DNA from: Bacteroidota bacterium
GTDB lineage: Bacteria > Bacteroidota > Bacteroidia > Chitinophagales > Chitinophagaceae
Direction of reading: 5' to 3'
DNA: 64,000 nucleotides
Assembly (NCBI GenBank): GCA_018267965.1
Contig: JAFDXK010000001.1
Location: forward strand, 1,116,001-1,180,000
The notes under the pieces are model-generated. The model saw nothing but the letters and a program-made list of their open reading frames with translations, had not been told where the DNA came from and made no database searches. The translations under genes were made by a program, and so were the position numbers. This document shows, in pieces, positions 34,249-40,428 of this stretch. Each line of letters opens with the position of its first letter. Position 1 is the first letter of the stretch.

Positions 34249-35013
34249 CTATTCACTCATAAGGCGTTGACGCATAGCTTCATAGAGTATCATGCCTGTG
34301 GCTACAGAAACATTCAGAGAATCAAACTGTTGTGCCATCGGTATTCGTATCAGTTGGTCGGCACGTTTCAGTACATCTTTGCTGATGCCTGTATCTTCTG
34401 CTCCCATCACAATACAAGAAGGGATAGTAATATCTGCTTCATATATAGGAATACTTCCCCGCATTTCTGTACCCAATACCTGTATACCGTTCAGGCGCAG
34501 TACATCCATAGCCTGTGGAACAGAAGGAATACGACAAAGCATGATTTTATGCAACGCTCCTGCAGATGTTTTAACTGCTTCTTCCGTTAGCGATGCTGAA
34601 GATGATGTAGGCAGTATCAATCCCTGAGCACCACAACACCACGCACTACGTGCTATGGCACCTACGTTGCGTACGTCAGTCACGCCATCGAGTAATACAA
34701 ATAAGGGCACTTCTCCTTTATCTACCACCATTGATATGGCATCCTGCAGCTCTACATATTGCAGCAGGCTTGTCCATGCAATAACACCCTGGTGCTGAGC
34801 ACGGGTCATACCATCCAGTTTCTCTGCAGGAACCTGGCTGATAGGAATATTACGCTCACGTGCCAGCTTTTTGATGCTATTGATTTCTTCTCCTGATGCG
34901 GTACGTAGCAGAAATATCTTTTCAATAGCTGTTCCTTGCCCTATAGCTTCTAAAACAGGTTTGCGGCCAATGAGTAATGGAAGTGAGCGAGGACGTGGAC
35001 GAGCCGGTTTCAT
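34249..35013 (-). CDS. rlmB: 23S rRNA (guanosine-2251 2'-O)-methyltransferase RlmB
   Basis: A 254-residue SpoU-family enzyme. The N-terminal substrate-binding domain (LIGRKPVLEAI, FLLRTASGEEI) leads to the trefoil-knot domain with DGVTDVRNVGAIARSA, VMGAEDTGI and SLNVSVATGMILYEAMRQR, the three SPOUT motifs. It methylates G2251 in the peptidyl-transferase P-loop. It follows the CWC gene after a 28-bp gap on the same strand. Confidence 0.94.
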   Translation of the reverse strand: MKPARPRPRSLPLLIGRKPVLEAIGQGTAIEKIFLLRTASGEEINSIKKLARERNIPISQVPAEKLDGMTRAQHQGVIAWTSLLQYVELQDAISMVVDKGEVPLFVLLDGVTDVRNVGAIARSAWCCGAQGLILPTSSSASLTEEAVKTSAGALHKIMLCRIPSVPQAMDVLRLNGIQVLGTEMRGSIPIYEADITIPSCIVMGAEDTGISKDVLKRADQLIRIPMAQQFDSLNVSVATGMILYEAMRQRLMSE

Positions 35014-35041
35014 GCCGTAAAGATAATATCTGAACCTGGAT

Positions 35042-35245
35042 TTATAGGATTAATGGATCTACCGGGTTGATAATAGCATATTCGGCAAGGCATTCGGGGC
35101 AAAGGCAGTTATCAAACTTAGCTTTAAGTTCTTTGAGTGCATCAAGACTTAGTGTATAGTTCTCGCACCAGCAACCACCTTCATCGTTCTTACATTCGAA
35201 CGAGGCTTTGCATTTAGAACACTGTTTGGTGGATGGCATCTGCAA
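35042..35245 (-). CDS. Cysteine-rich CWC family protein
   Basis: A 67-residue protein with eight cysteines, seven of them in CxxC-like pairs: CSKC, FECK, CWCEN and CLCPEC. This matches the cysteine-rich CWC family (zinc or iron binding, role unknown). It lies between a lipoprotein gene (8 bp upstream) and rlmB on the same strand and is probably co-transcribed with both. Confidence 0.84.
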   Translation of the reverse strand: MQMPSTKQCSKCKASFECKNDEGGCWCENYTLSLDALKELKAKFDNCLCPECLAEYAIINPVDPLIL

Positions 35246-35253
35246 TATTACTG

Positions 35254-35991
35254 CTATTGCATAGGAAATTCAAAATGGATGCTATCGCCTTTATAAACGA
35301 AATCGAGTGATAATGTCTGATAAACGAGATTATTGCCAAAATAATAATCTGGCAATATTGCCTTTGTAGTCCCAATACCAATTGCTTTGTAGAAATACTC
35401 AAGACTATGATCATAAATATTCTGCATCTTCCATGACTTGAAATATTGTCCACCCAAAATATAGCCGCCACCATTTAATACATTTACTTCCCTCCAGGCA
35501 GGGAATGGCGAAACCTGCCCTTTGTTTGTATTATCTGAAAAATCTGCTACTAAAAAAAATTCGTTGTTCTCCACAGCATTTCTTGCATGTCCTGAATATA
35601 CTTTTTTTGTCAGGGTATCTTCACGCAGATAATACCTGTATTTATGGTCTCTAATAGTATCACCTGAATAATATGGGCCAAAGGCATTTAATGTGTATTG
35701 ATAAACATGGTAAGTATAGTTATCAATAACAGTATCTTTACCTAAAGCTTCTATTAGAAAATGATAGTCCCATAATAAATCCTTTGCACCTTCAATATTC
35801 ATATCTGTGGGGTCTTGATATGGGAAACAATTTTGATCTCCAATCATATGTACATACCACTTAGCATCTTTAGTAGGTATCAAAGCAAAGTCTGTTGTCT
35901 TATATTCGGTAGCCTTTGGAACTGAAGACACATTTTCTTTTTTACAGCCTAACAGGCACAATGCTATGAACAGATAAATAAAAGGTTTCAT
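35254..35991 (-). CDS. Putative lipoprotein, unknown
   Basis: A 245-residue protein with the lipobox LCLLGC, lipid on Cys16, followed by KKENVSS. The mature part has scattered aromatic strands and is probably a beta-rich outer-membrane or surface lipoprotein (TTDFALIPTKDAKWYVHMIG, split; YYLREDTLTKKVY). No family is recognised. It is the first gene of the unit that continues into CWC and rlmB. Confidence 0.7.
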   Translation of the reverse strand: MKPFIYLFIALCLLGCKKENVSSVPKATEYKTTDFALIPTKDAKWYVHMIGDQNCFPYQDPTDMNIEGAKDLLWDYHFLIEALGKDTVIDNYTYHVYQYTLNAFGPYYSGDTIRDHKYRYYLREDTLTKKVYSGHARNAVENNEFFLVADFSDNTNKGQVSPFPAWREVNVLNGGGYILGGQYFKSWKMQNIYDHSLEYFYKAIGIGTTKAILPDYYFGNNLVYQTLSLDFVYKGDSIHFEFPMQ

Positions 35992-36031
35992 ATAGGTCGG
36001 TATTTACAATAAAGCTAATACACTAAAACGC

Positions 36032-36057
36032 GAATGGCAACCCTCAGGCTGCCATTC
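36032..36057 (-). terminator. Hairpin after yebC
   Basis: GAATGGCA / TGCCATTC with a 10-nt loop. It lies just past the yebC stop codon. The following tract is weakly T-rich, so it is a possible terminator. Confidence 0.5.
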
Positions 36058-36081
36058 TATAGTATTATTACAAATTACTGA

Positions 36082-36792
36082 CTATCCCATGTTATGAAAC
36101 ACCTGCTGCACATCATCATCTTCCTCTACCCTTGCTATCAATTTAAATACATCCTGCGCCTGCTCTTCGCTTACAGGTACTGTATTCATTGGTATCCATT
36201 CCAGCTCTGATGAAATAGGTGTAATGCCTTTTTCTTCCAGCGCTTTCTGCATTTTACCGAAGTCTTCGAAAGTGCAGCGCACAATCAGGTTACCATCACT
36301 ATCCTCACCCAGCTCTTCCAAACCATAGTCTATCAGTTCCAGCTCCATGTCTTCTGCATTCAATCCAGCAGGGTTCAGCTTAAACACACCCAGGTGTTTG
36401 AACAGGAAACCTACCGAACCGCTATTACCCAGCGCACCACCACCTTTGTTGAAGTGTGAGCGAACATTGGCCACGGTACGTGTAGTATTATCAGTAGCCG
36501 TTACCACCAATATAGCCACACCATGAGGCGCATATCCTTCATACAATACCTCGTCATAGTTGCTGGTATCTTTGCCCATTGCATTTTTAATGGCAGCCTC
36601 AATACGGTCTTTAGGCATATTGAAAGACTTGGCATTTTGCATAATGCGGCGCAGCATTGGGTTGGTATCAGGGTCAGGGCCACCTTTCTTTACAGCTATA
36701 GCTATTTCTTTACCTACGCGGCTAAACTGTTTTGCCATCCTGTCGTAGCGGGCAAACATGGATGATTTCCTTACTTCAAAAATCCTACCCAT
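36082..36792 (-). CDS. YebC/PmpR family DNA-binding or translation regulator
   Basis: A 236-residue protein. GRIFEVRKSSMFARYDRMAK is the Bacteroidota variant of the usual AGHSKW start. The rest (KEIAIAVKKGGPDPDTNPMLRRIMQNAKSFNMPKD, VLYEGYAPHGVAILV, GNSGSVGFLF) is typical of the family. It acts as a transcription or translation factor on ribosomes. The -7 element at 36832-36839 (TATTTTTG on the minus strand) is probably its promoter. Confidence 0.92.
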   Translation of the reverse strand: MGRIFEVRKSSMFARYDRMAKQFSRVGKEIAIAVKKGGPDPDTNPMLRRIMQNAKSFNMPKDRIEAAIKNAMGKDTSNYDEVLYEGYAPHGVAILVVTATDNTTRTVANVRSHFNKGGGALGNSGSVGFLFKHLGVFKLNPAGLNAEDMELELIDYGLEELGEDSDGNLIVRCTFEDFGKMQKALEEKGITPISSELEWIPMNTVPVSEEQAQDVFKLIARVEEDDDVQQVFHNMG

Positions 36793-36921
36793 AATATGAG
36801 GTCTATTTATTGTTTATATAATAATGAGCCGCAAAAATAATAAAGGACTGAAGACTAAAGAAATTAATGTAATCATTTAGATATACATTTGTGTGATATA
36901 ATAACAATTACTGCCCAAAAA

Positions 36922-37305
36922 ATGCGACTTAAATTATTATTTATAGCTGTTCTGCTCTTCAGTTTTATACAATTTGGCTTCTCTGACGGCAAAGGCCCTG
37001 CATGTACCACCGTGCATAACGGCAAGTTCAAGTATCGTGATTTCCCCAGCTCTATTATTGAAATAAAAGGGAACAAACACGTGGAATATAACAAGGAGAA
37101 AAACTATAGGATTCAATCTACCCTTGAATGGGTAAGCGATTGCGAATATAACCTTACGATAGTAAAAGTAGATGCTAAAGACATGTCATTTGCTGTAGGA
37201 GATAAGATGAATGTAGTGATTACAGCAGTGAATGGCACCAGTGTATATTACAAAGCAAACTACAAAGGCAATATCACCGAAAGTGTGATGATAAAAATCG
37301 ATTAA
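36922..37305 (+). CDS. Small secreted protein, unknown
   Basis: About 127 residues. The ATG at 36922 gives a clean signal peptide (LLFIAVLLFSFIQFGFS). The frame could be opened at a TTG at 36889, but that adds 11 non-signal residues. The mature part has a cysteine pair (CTTVHNGKFKY and VSDCEYNL) and beta strands. The N-terminal motif CTTVHNGKFKYRD is of the type seen in small Bacteroidota periplasmic proteins. No function is known. Confidence 0.7.
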   Translation: MRLKLLFIAVLLFSFIQFGFSDGKGPACTTVHNGKFKYRDFPSSIIEIKGNKHVEYNKEKNYRIQSTLEWVSDCEYNLTIVKVDAKDMSFAVGDKMNVVITAVNGTSVYYKANYKGNITESVMIKID

Positions 37306-37402
37306 CCACGAGTTGTTTTTCAATATTATTCGAAAAACAATATAGCATTTCACATCTCTGCAAAAAATCTAATACCCTTTGTGGTAAAGGGTTTCGGATT
37401 GT
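37306..37402 (+). other. Hairpin-containing spacer after the small secreted gene
   Basis: TTGTTTTTC / GAAAAACAA (37313-37321 with 37332-37340) forms a 9-bp AT-rich hairpin without a T-run, possibly a weak terminator for the secreted gene. The rest of this spacer holds nothing I can identify until the GTTAA array begins at 37403. Confidence 0.45.
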
Positions 37403-37478
37403 GTTAACAATTCATTTCTTAACCATTGGTTAACCGTTATGCATTTTTGGAGTTAACAGCTTTTAAACACGTCGTTAA
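37403..37478 (+). promoter_or_regulatory. GTTAA array, copy 1 (candidate operator)
   Basis: Four GTTAA words start at 37403, 37429, 37452 and 37474, that is at offsets 1, 27, 50 and 72. The same four offsets occur upstream of copy 2 at 39262. Longer shared blocks around them are GTTAACAAT, TGGTTAACCGTT, GTTAAC and GTCGTTAAG, while the bases in between have diverged. Spacings of 26, 23 and 22 bp, about two helical turns, suggest a protein or repeated activator bound on one face. No regulator is known for it. Confidence 0.7.
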
Positions 37479-37491
37479 GCCGTTCTGTTTA

Positions 37492-37524
37492 TTTGGAAAG
37501 GCTTGCTGCGTAGCCCCATATTTG
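37492..37524 (+). promoter_or_regulatory. Promoter of small-peptide cassette, copy 1
   Basis: TTTG at 37492, then 21 nt, then CATATTTG at 37517-37524, a 7/8 match to TAnnTTTG. TTTGG occurs at offset 90 from the first GTTAA in both copies, and the -7 element differs only by one base (CATATTTG against CATCTTTG). Confidence 0.72.
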
Positions 37525-37576
37525 TGTCAAGAAAGGGAATTAAGCCTTTCAGAACAAAAAATAAAAAACACAAGTC

Positions 37577-37675
37577 ATGCAACAAACTACTAACATCCGC
37601 AAAGCAGAAGCAACAAAGAAAATCATGTTGTTCGTTTCAATTCTTACCTGCGTGGTATTGGCGGTAAACTTGTAA
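37577..37675 (+). CDS. Short single-helix membrane peptide, copy 1 (32 residues)
   Basis: A 32-codon ATG-to-TAA frame. The N-terminal half (TNIRKAEATKK) is polar and basic; residues 16-30 are hydrophobic (IMLFVSILTCVVLAV) and would form one membrane helix. It shares 25 of 32 residues with the peptide at 39455. Of the codon differences, eight are silent and seven change the residue, mostly to similar ones, and nearly all changes in the hydrophobic half are silent. That pattern supports real coding. I do not recognise the peptide. It could be a small regulatory membrane protein, a leader peptide or a type I toxin-like peptide. Confidence 0.72.
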   Translation: MQQTTNIRKAEATKKIMLFVSILTCVVLAVNL

Positions 37676-37767
37676 GACACTGCCGGGTGGATGGCAGTTT
37701 TCTTGCGATGATCTACTCTGTCTGCCCGGTTTTCCAACGTTCTCTCTTATCCTCTATATGTAATAAA
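37676..37767 (+). ncRNA. Conserved structured 3' RNA segment, copy 1
   Basis: About nine in ten positions of this 92-nt stretch are identical to 39554-39645, including a 34-nt identical block starting TCTTGCGATG. One local hairpin is ACTGCC / GGCAGT (37679-37684 with 37693-37698). A competing long-range stem is CCGGGTGGA / TCTGCCCGG (37683-37691 with 37721-37729), followed by TTTT. The hairpin loop GTGGAT can also pair with ATCTAC (37711-37716). It may be a 3' UTR or a processed small RNA. Confidence 0.6.
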
Positions 37768-37790
37768 GCCCCGTTTCTACGGGGCTTCTT
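37766..37790 (+). terminator. Terminator of small-peptide cassette, copy 1
   Basis: The stem AAGCCCCGT / ACGGGGCTT with loop TTCT is followed by CTTACTTTAT. It also lies 3' of the convergent T9SS gene. Confidence 0.85.
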
Positions 37791-37813
37791 ACTTTATATA
37801 CACTTATGAATCA

Positions 37814-39097
37814 TTATTTCATTACCTGAAACTGCTTGGTAAGCTCTCCCTCTTGCGTACTAAGCTTTAGAATATAACTCCCATTTGGCAACTCTGTAAG
37901 GGGTATAGTGCGAGAATAAGTATTTGTTTTAGGCTCTGTCCATTGCCTTACCACCCTGCCCTGTATATCATAAATAGCAGCTTTAAAGTCCTGAGTGAAT
38001 ACTTTATCAATCTCAATACGAATGAAAGCAGATGAAGGGGATGGATATAGCTTTATACTGGCATCAGCTGTCTGTTCGTTAATATTAGTTGGCCAGTTGG
38101 GTTCGTAAATAAATGTAAGCCTTGATGAAGAGCTTGAAGTATCATTGTAATAATCCCAACTGCCGTTAATCCAATATCTAGACTCTATCGTTGACATTAA
38201 ATCGGCGCTGTTATAAGTATAATCATAGCGATACAAAGTATCCCAGGAAGAGTTTGAAATATTCCACCCATGATAGATATAAGAAGTCACCTTATTCGAA
38301 GCATCATAACTATATTCCTTTTTACTAAAATTTGAAATTGGGGTCTTTCCAAATGGATTAAACTCTCTGATTTCAACATCAATATTTCCTGCTGATGTAT
38401 AAGTATAGCTAAATCTATTAGCTAACACCCATGCACTACCTGATTTCGCATAACTCGAAATGCTTATTAATTGACCGGATGAATTATAACTATAATCTTG
38501 TTTACCATAGTAATAATTCGTGCTAAGTATTTGGGTTAACTGACCTGACGAATTATAGAAATATGCGGTTATGCCACTAGAACTCGAAATAATTGTATCT
38601 AGTTGGCCCAAGGAATTATACACATATCTATCAACCCCAAAATTTCTATGCTCCGTCATTTTATTACCAATATAACTATAAGTATCTATCGAAGTTGATG
38701 GTGGAGAGGCAGGCAGTGAATACGTTGCATTTGAAAACAATATGATATTACTATTCATATCTATTGTTTGTTGCAACATATGATTAGATTTCACACTGCC
38801 AGAAGGCCAATAAGTGATAAAAGTGGCGCTATCATATTGCATATTAGGATACATTTTCAAAAACACGTCTACCCAGCGATCATAAATAGGAGAAACTGAT
38901 ACTAAACTATTATTAGAAAAAGAACCCATTTTCTTTCCTGAATAAAAATAGACGGCAGAATCGCATACATACATTCTAGAACTGGTGTAATCATAGGCCT
39001 CACGTTTCAAAATCTTTAACCTAAAGTTCTGAGCTGAAGAATCATAGCAGGAAGATGTAAATATTAATACCAGGAATAAAGTAATTAAGCAACGCAT
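37814..39097 (-). CDS. T9SS-exported protein with YD-like repeats
   Basis: A 427-residue protein with a signal peptide (LITLFLVLIFTSSCYDSSAQ). The middle contains Tyr/Asp/Ser-rich strands repeating a Y-x-YNSxGQL theme (YVYNSLGQLDTI, YFYNSSGQLTQI, YSYNSSGQLISI, YTYNSADLMSTI), as in YD/RHS-type surface proteins. The C-terminus (IKLYPSPSSAFIRIEI, GRVVRQW, LPNGSYILKL) is a type A T9SS sorting domain. It lies between the two direct copies of the small-peptide cassette, so recombination between them would delete it. Confidence 0.82.
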   Translation of the reverse strand: MRCLITLFLVLIFTSSCYDSSAQNFRLKILKREAYDYTSSRMYVCDSAVYFYSGKKMGSFSNNSLVSVSPIYDRWVDVFLKMYPNMQYDSATFITYWPSGSVKSNHMLQQTIDMNSNIILFSNATYSLPASPPSTSIDTYSYIGNKMTEHRNFGVDRYVYNSLGQLDTIISSSSGITAYFYNSSGQLTQILSTNYYYGKQDYSYNSSGQLISISSYAKSGSAWVLANRFSYTYTSAGNIDVEIREFNPFGKTPISNFSKKEYSYDASNKVTSYIYHGWNISNSSWDTLYRYDYTYNSADLMSTIESRYWINGSWDYYNDTSSSSSRLTFIYEPNWPTNINEQTADASIKLYPSPSSAFIRIEIDKVFTQDFKAAIYDIQGRVVRQWTEPKTNTYSRTIPLTELPNGSYILKLSTQEGELTKQFQVMK

Positions 39098-39261
39098 AAG
39101 AAGAGGTTTTAAAGGTTAATAATGCTTTGGTGACATAAAGCTATATCAGCCATTTGCTCATTCAAATAGCTAAAACCTGTTATTACTGTGCCGTGACCAA
39201 GCCATTACTTCTGCGTGACACACCCTCCACAATCCAATCCCACAAAGCTTTTCACCTATCT
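39098..39261. other. Spacer before cassette copy 2
   Basis: Intergenic sequence between the T9SS gene start and the second GTTAA array. It must include the T9SS gene's own promoter on the minus strand. I see no gene in it. Confidence 0.45.
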
Positions 39262-39337
39262 GTTAACAATCTGTTTGTAAATAGGTGGTTAACCGTTTGC
39301 AACTTTCGGCGTTAACTAATTTCTAAGCTGTCGTTAA
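39262..39337 (+). promoter_or_regulatory. GTTAA array, copy 2 (candidate operator)
   Basis: GTTAA words start at 39262, 39288, 39311 and 39333, offsets 1, 27, 50 and 72, exactly as in copy 1. Over offsets 1-94 the two copies align without a gap at 63 of 94 positions, and the identical positions are concentrated in the GTTAA blocks and the TTTGG. Confidence 0.7.
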
Positions 39338-39350
39338 GTGTCTCTTATTT

Positions 39351-39383
39351 TTTGGCAAAGGGGTGTTGCGCGTTGCATCTTTG
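39351..39383 (+). promoter_or_regulatory. Promoter of small-peptide cassette, copy 2
   Basis: TTTG at 39351, 21 nt, then CATCTTTG at 39376-39383, the same geometry as copy 1. The leader that follows carries AACAAAAAATAAAAAACAC, shared with copy 1, and a GCC-TTCG-GGC tetraloop hairpin at about 39426 that copy 1 lacks (it has GAAAGG / CCTTTC instead). Confidence 0.72.
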
Positions 39384-39454
39384 TTTCATCAAAGCAAAAA
39401 CACAAAAACAAAAAATAAAAAACACGCCTTCGGGCACACAAAACAAAACACAAA

Positions 39455-39553
39455 ATGAAAAACGCAACTAACATCCGCAAAGCAGAAGCAACTCAGAAAA
39501 TCCTCCTTTTCGTTTCAATACTCGCTTGCGTAGTATTAGCGGTTAATATTTAA
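39455..39553 (+). CDS. Short single-helix membrane peptide, copy 2 (32 residues)
   Basis: Same design as the peptide at 37577: ATG start, polar basic N-terminal half (TNIRKAEATQK) and a hydrophobic segment (ILLFVSILACVVLAV). It ends NI where copy 1 ends NL. Length and frame are conserved with no indel. The stop codon is followed by the conserved foldable 3' segment. The GTTAA array, promoter, peptide, RNA and terminator are all in the same order as in copy 1, 1.9 kb away. Confidence 0.72.
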   Translation: MKNATNIRKAEATQKILLFVSILACVVLAVNI

Positions 39554-39645
39554 GATACTGCCGGGTAGATGCAGTTTTTCTTGCGATGATCTACTCTGTC
39601 TGCCCGGTTTTCTATTGATCTCTCTTATCCTCTATATGTAATAAA
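39554..39645 (+). ncRNA. Conserved structured 3' RNA segment, copy 2
   Basis: Homologue of 37676-37767. The local hairpin is ACTGC / GCAGT (39557-39561 with 39571-39575), one base pair shorter than in copy 1. The competing stem is CCGGGTAGA / TCTGCCCGG (39561-39569 with 39599-39607), and the loop GTAGAT pairs with ATCTAC (39589-39594). The G-to-A change relative to copy 1 converts a G-U into an A-U pair, so pairing is kept. Confidence 0.6.
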
Positions 39646-39670
39646 AAAGCCCCTATCAAGGGGCTTTTAC
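39645..39670 (+). terminator. Terminator of small-peptide cassette, copy 2
   Basis: The stem AAAAGCCCC / GGGGCTTTT with loop TATCAA. It also serves the convergent 39689-40288 gene. Confidence 0.85.
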
Positions 39671-39688
39671 GTTTAATGACGTATAATA

Positions 39689-40288
39689 TTACTTCAATTC
39701 TTTATCCAGGAATTTACCGAGTCCCTTGCCGGCTGTAGCATAAGATTCCTGTATACGTTCACCGGTATCATAGTCATTGCCACCGAAAGTGCGCCCCGGA
39801 CAATTCTGCACAGATATTTTAGCTATGACATTTGATGGATTAGCAGTTTCTACAATCCATGCCTCACCATCTATTTCAGCATTTTTGCGGGTGATGTAAA
39901 CATTATAACCCGGCTCTGTATAGGTGGTCTTAAATATCAAAGTATATTTTTCTGAAGGATAATCTCCCAGCATAATATCCTCTTCATATTTTGCAAAAAG
40001 CTCTTTGAACTGTGGCTCGAACCTGTTTTTGCGGTCTGCCACCCACGATTTAGCCCATGTATCGCCCTTACCCGCTTCTTTCTCGTTGTAATCACTTTTC
40101 TTTTTAGCTATGTATTCATCTTCCGTAGCAAACTTGCCTACACCCATTTTAGAATAATCGAATTGCAGGTTCATCTTCTTTACCGATTTAATGGCGTCAA
40201 GGCTGCCATCTATCAATCTTACTTTCTGGGCATAAAGCTGCGACATCGTAAAGCATGCCATAAAAAGGAGCACGTATCGTATTTTCAT
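39689..40288 (-). CDS. Secreted protein, unknown
   Basis: A 199-residue protein with a signal peptide (VLLFMACFTMSQLYAQ). The mature part includes lysine-rich helices, for example VKKMNLQFDYSKMGVGKF and KKKSDYNEKEAGKGD, and beta strands (KYTLIFKTTYTEPGYNVYI). I recognise no conserved domain; it resembles uncharacterised Bacteroidota periplasmic proteins. It is transcribed alone and convergent to cassette copy 2. Confidence 0.68.
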   Translation of the reverse strand: MKIRYVLLFMACFTMSQLYAQKVRLIDGSLDAIKSVKKMNLQFDYSKMGVGKFATEDEYIAKKKSDYNEKEAGKGDTWAKSWVADRKNRFEPQFKELFAKYEEDIMLGDYPSEKYTLIFKTTYTEPGYNVYITRKNAEIDGEAWIVETANPSNVIAKISVQNCPGRTFGGNDYDTGERIQESYATAGKGLGKFLDKELK

Positions 40289-40395
40289 AAGTCAATGTTT
40301 TTAACAAAGATAATTTAATGAAAACAATGTAAACAGCTTATACCCATTTTATATTAATGATATATATCACAATACAATTATTCAGCTCTAAGGGA

Positions 40396-40403
40396 TATTT
40401 TTG
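40396..40403 (+). promoter_or_regulatory. -7 element of parC
   Basis: TATTTTTG, a full TAnnTTTG match, 26 bp before the parC ATG. Confidence 0.55.
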
Positions 40404-40428
40404 CAACCTTAACGGAGAATAAGAACTA

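Noticed and set aside
34292-34627. 111-residue plus-strand frame opposite rlmB
   Set aside because: The minus-strand rlmB frame has all three SPOUT motifs; the plus-strand translation has none.
37530-37790. Antisense RNA gene opposite the small-peptide cassette, as in type I toxin-antitoxin loci
   Set aside because: I looked for a minus-strand TAnnTTTG (CAAAnnTA on the plus strand) over both copies and found no full match with a -33 partner.
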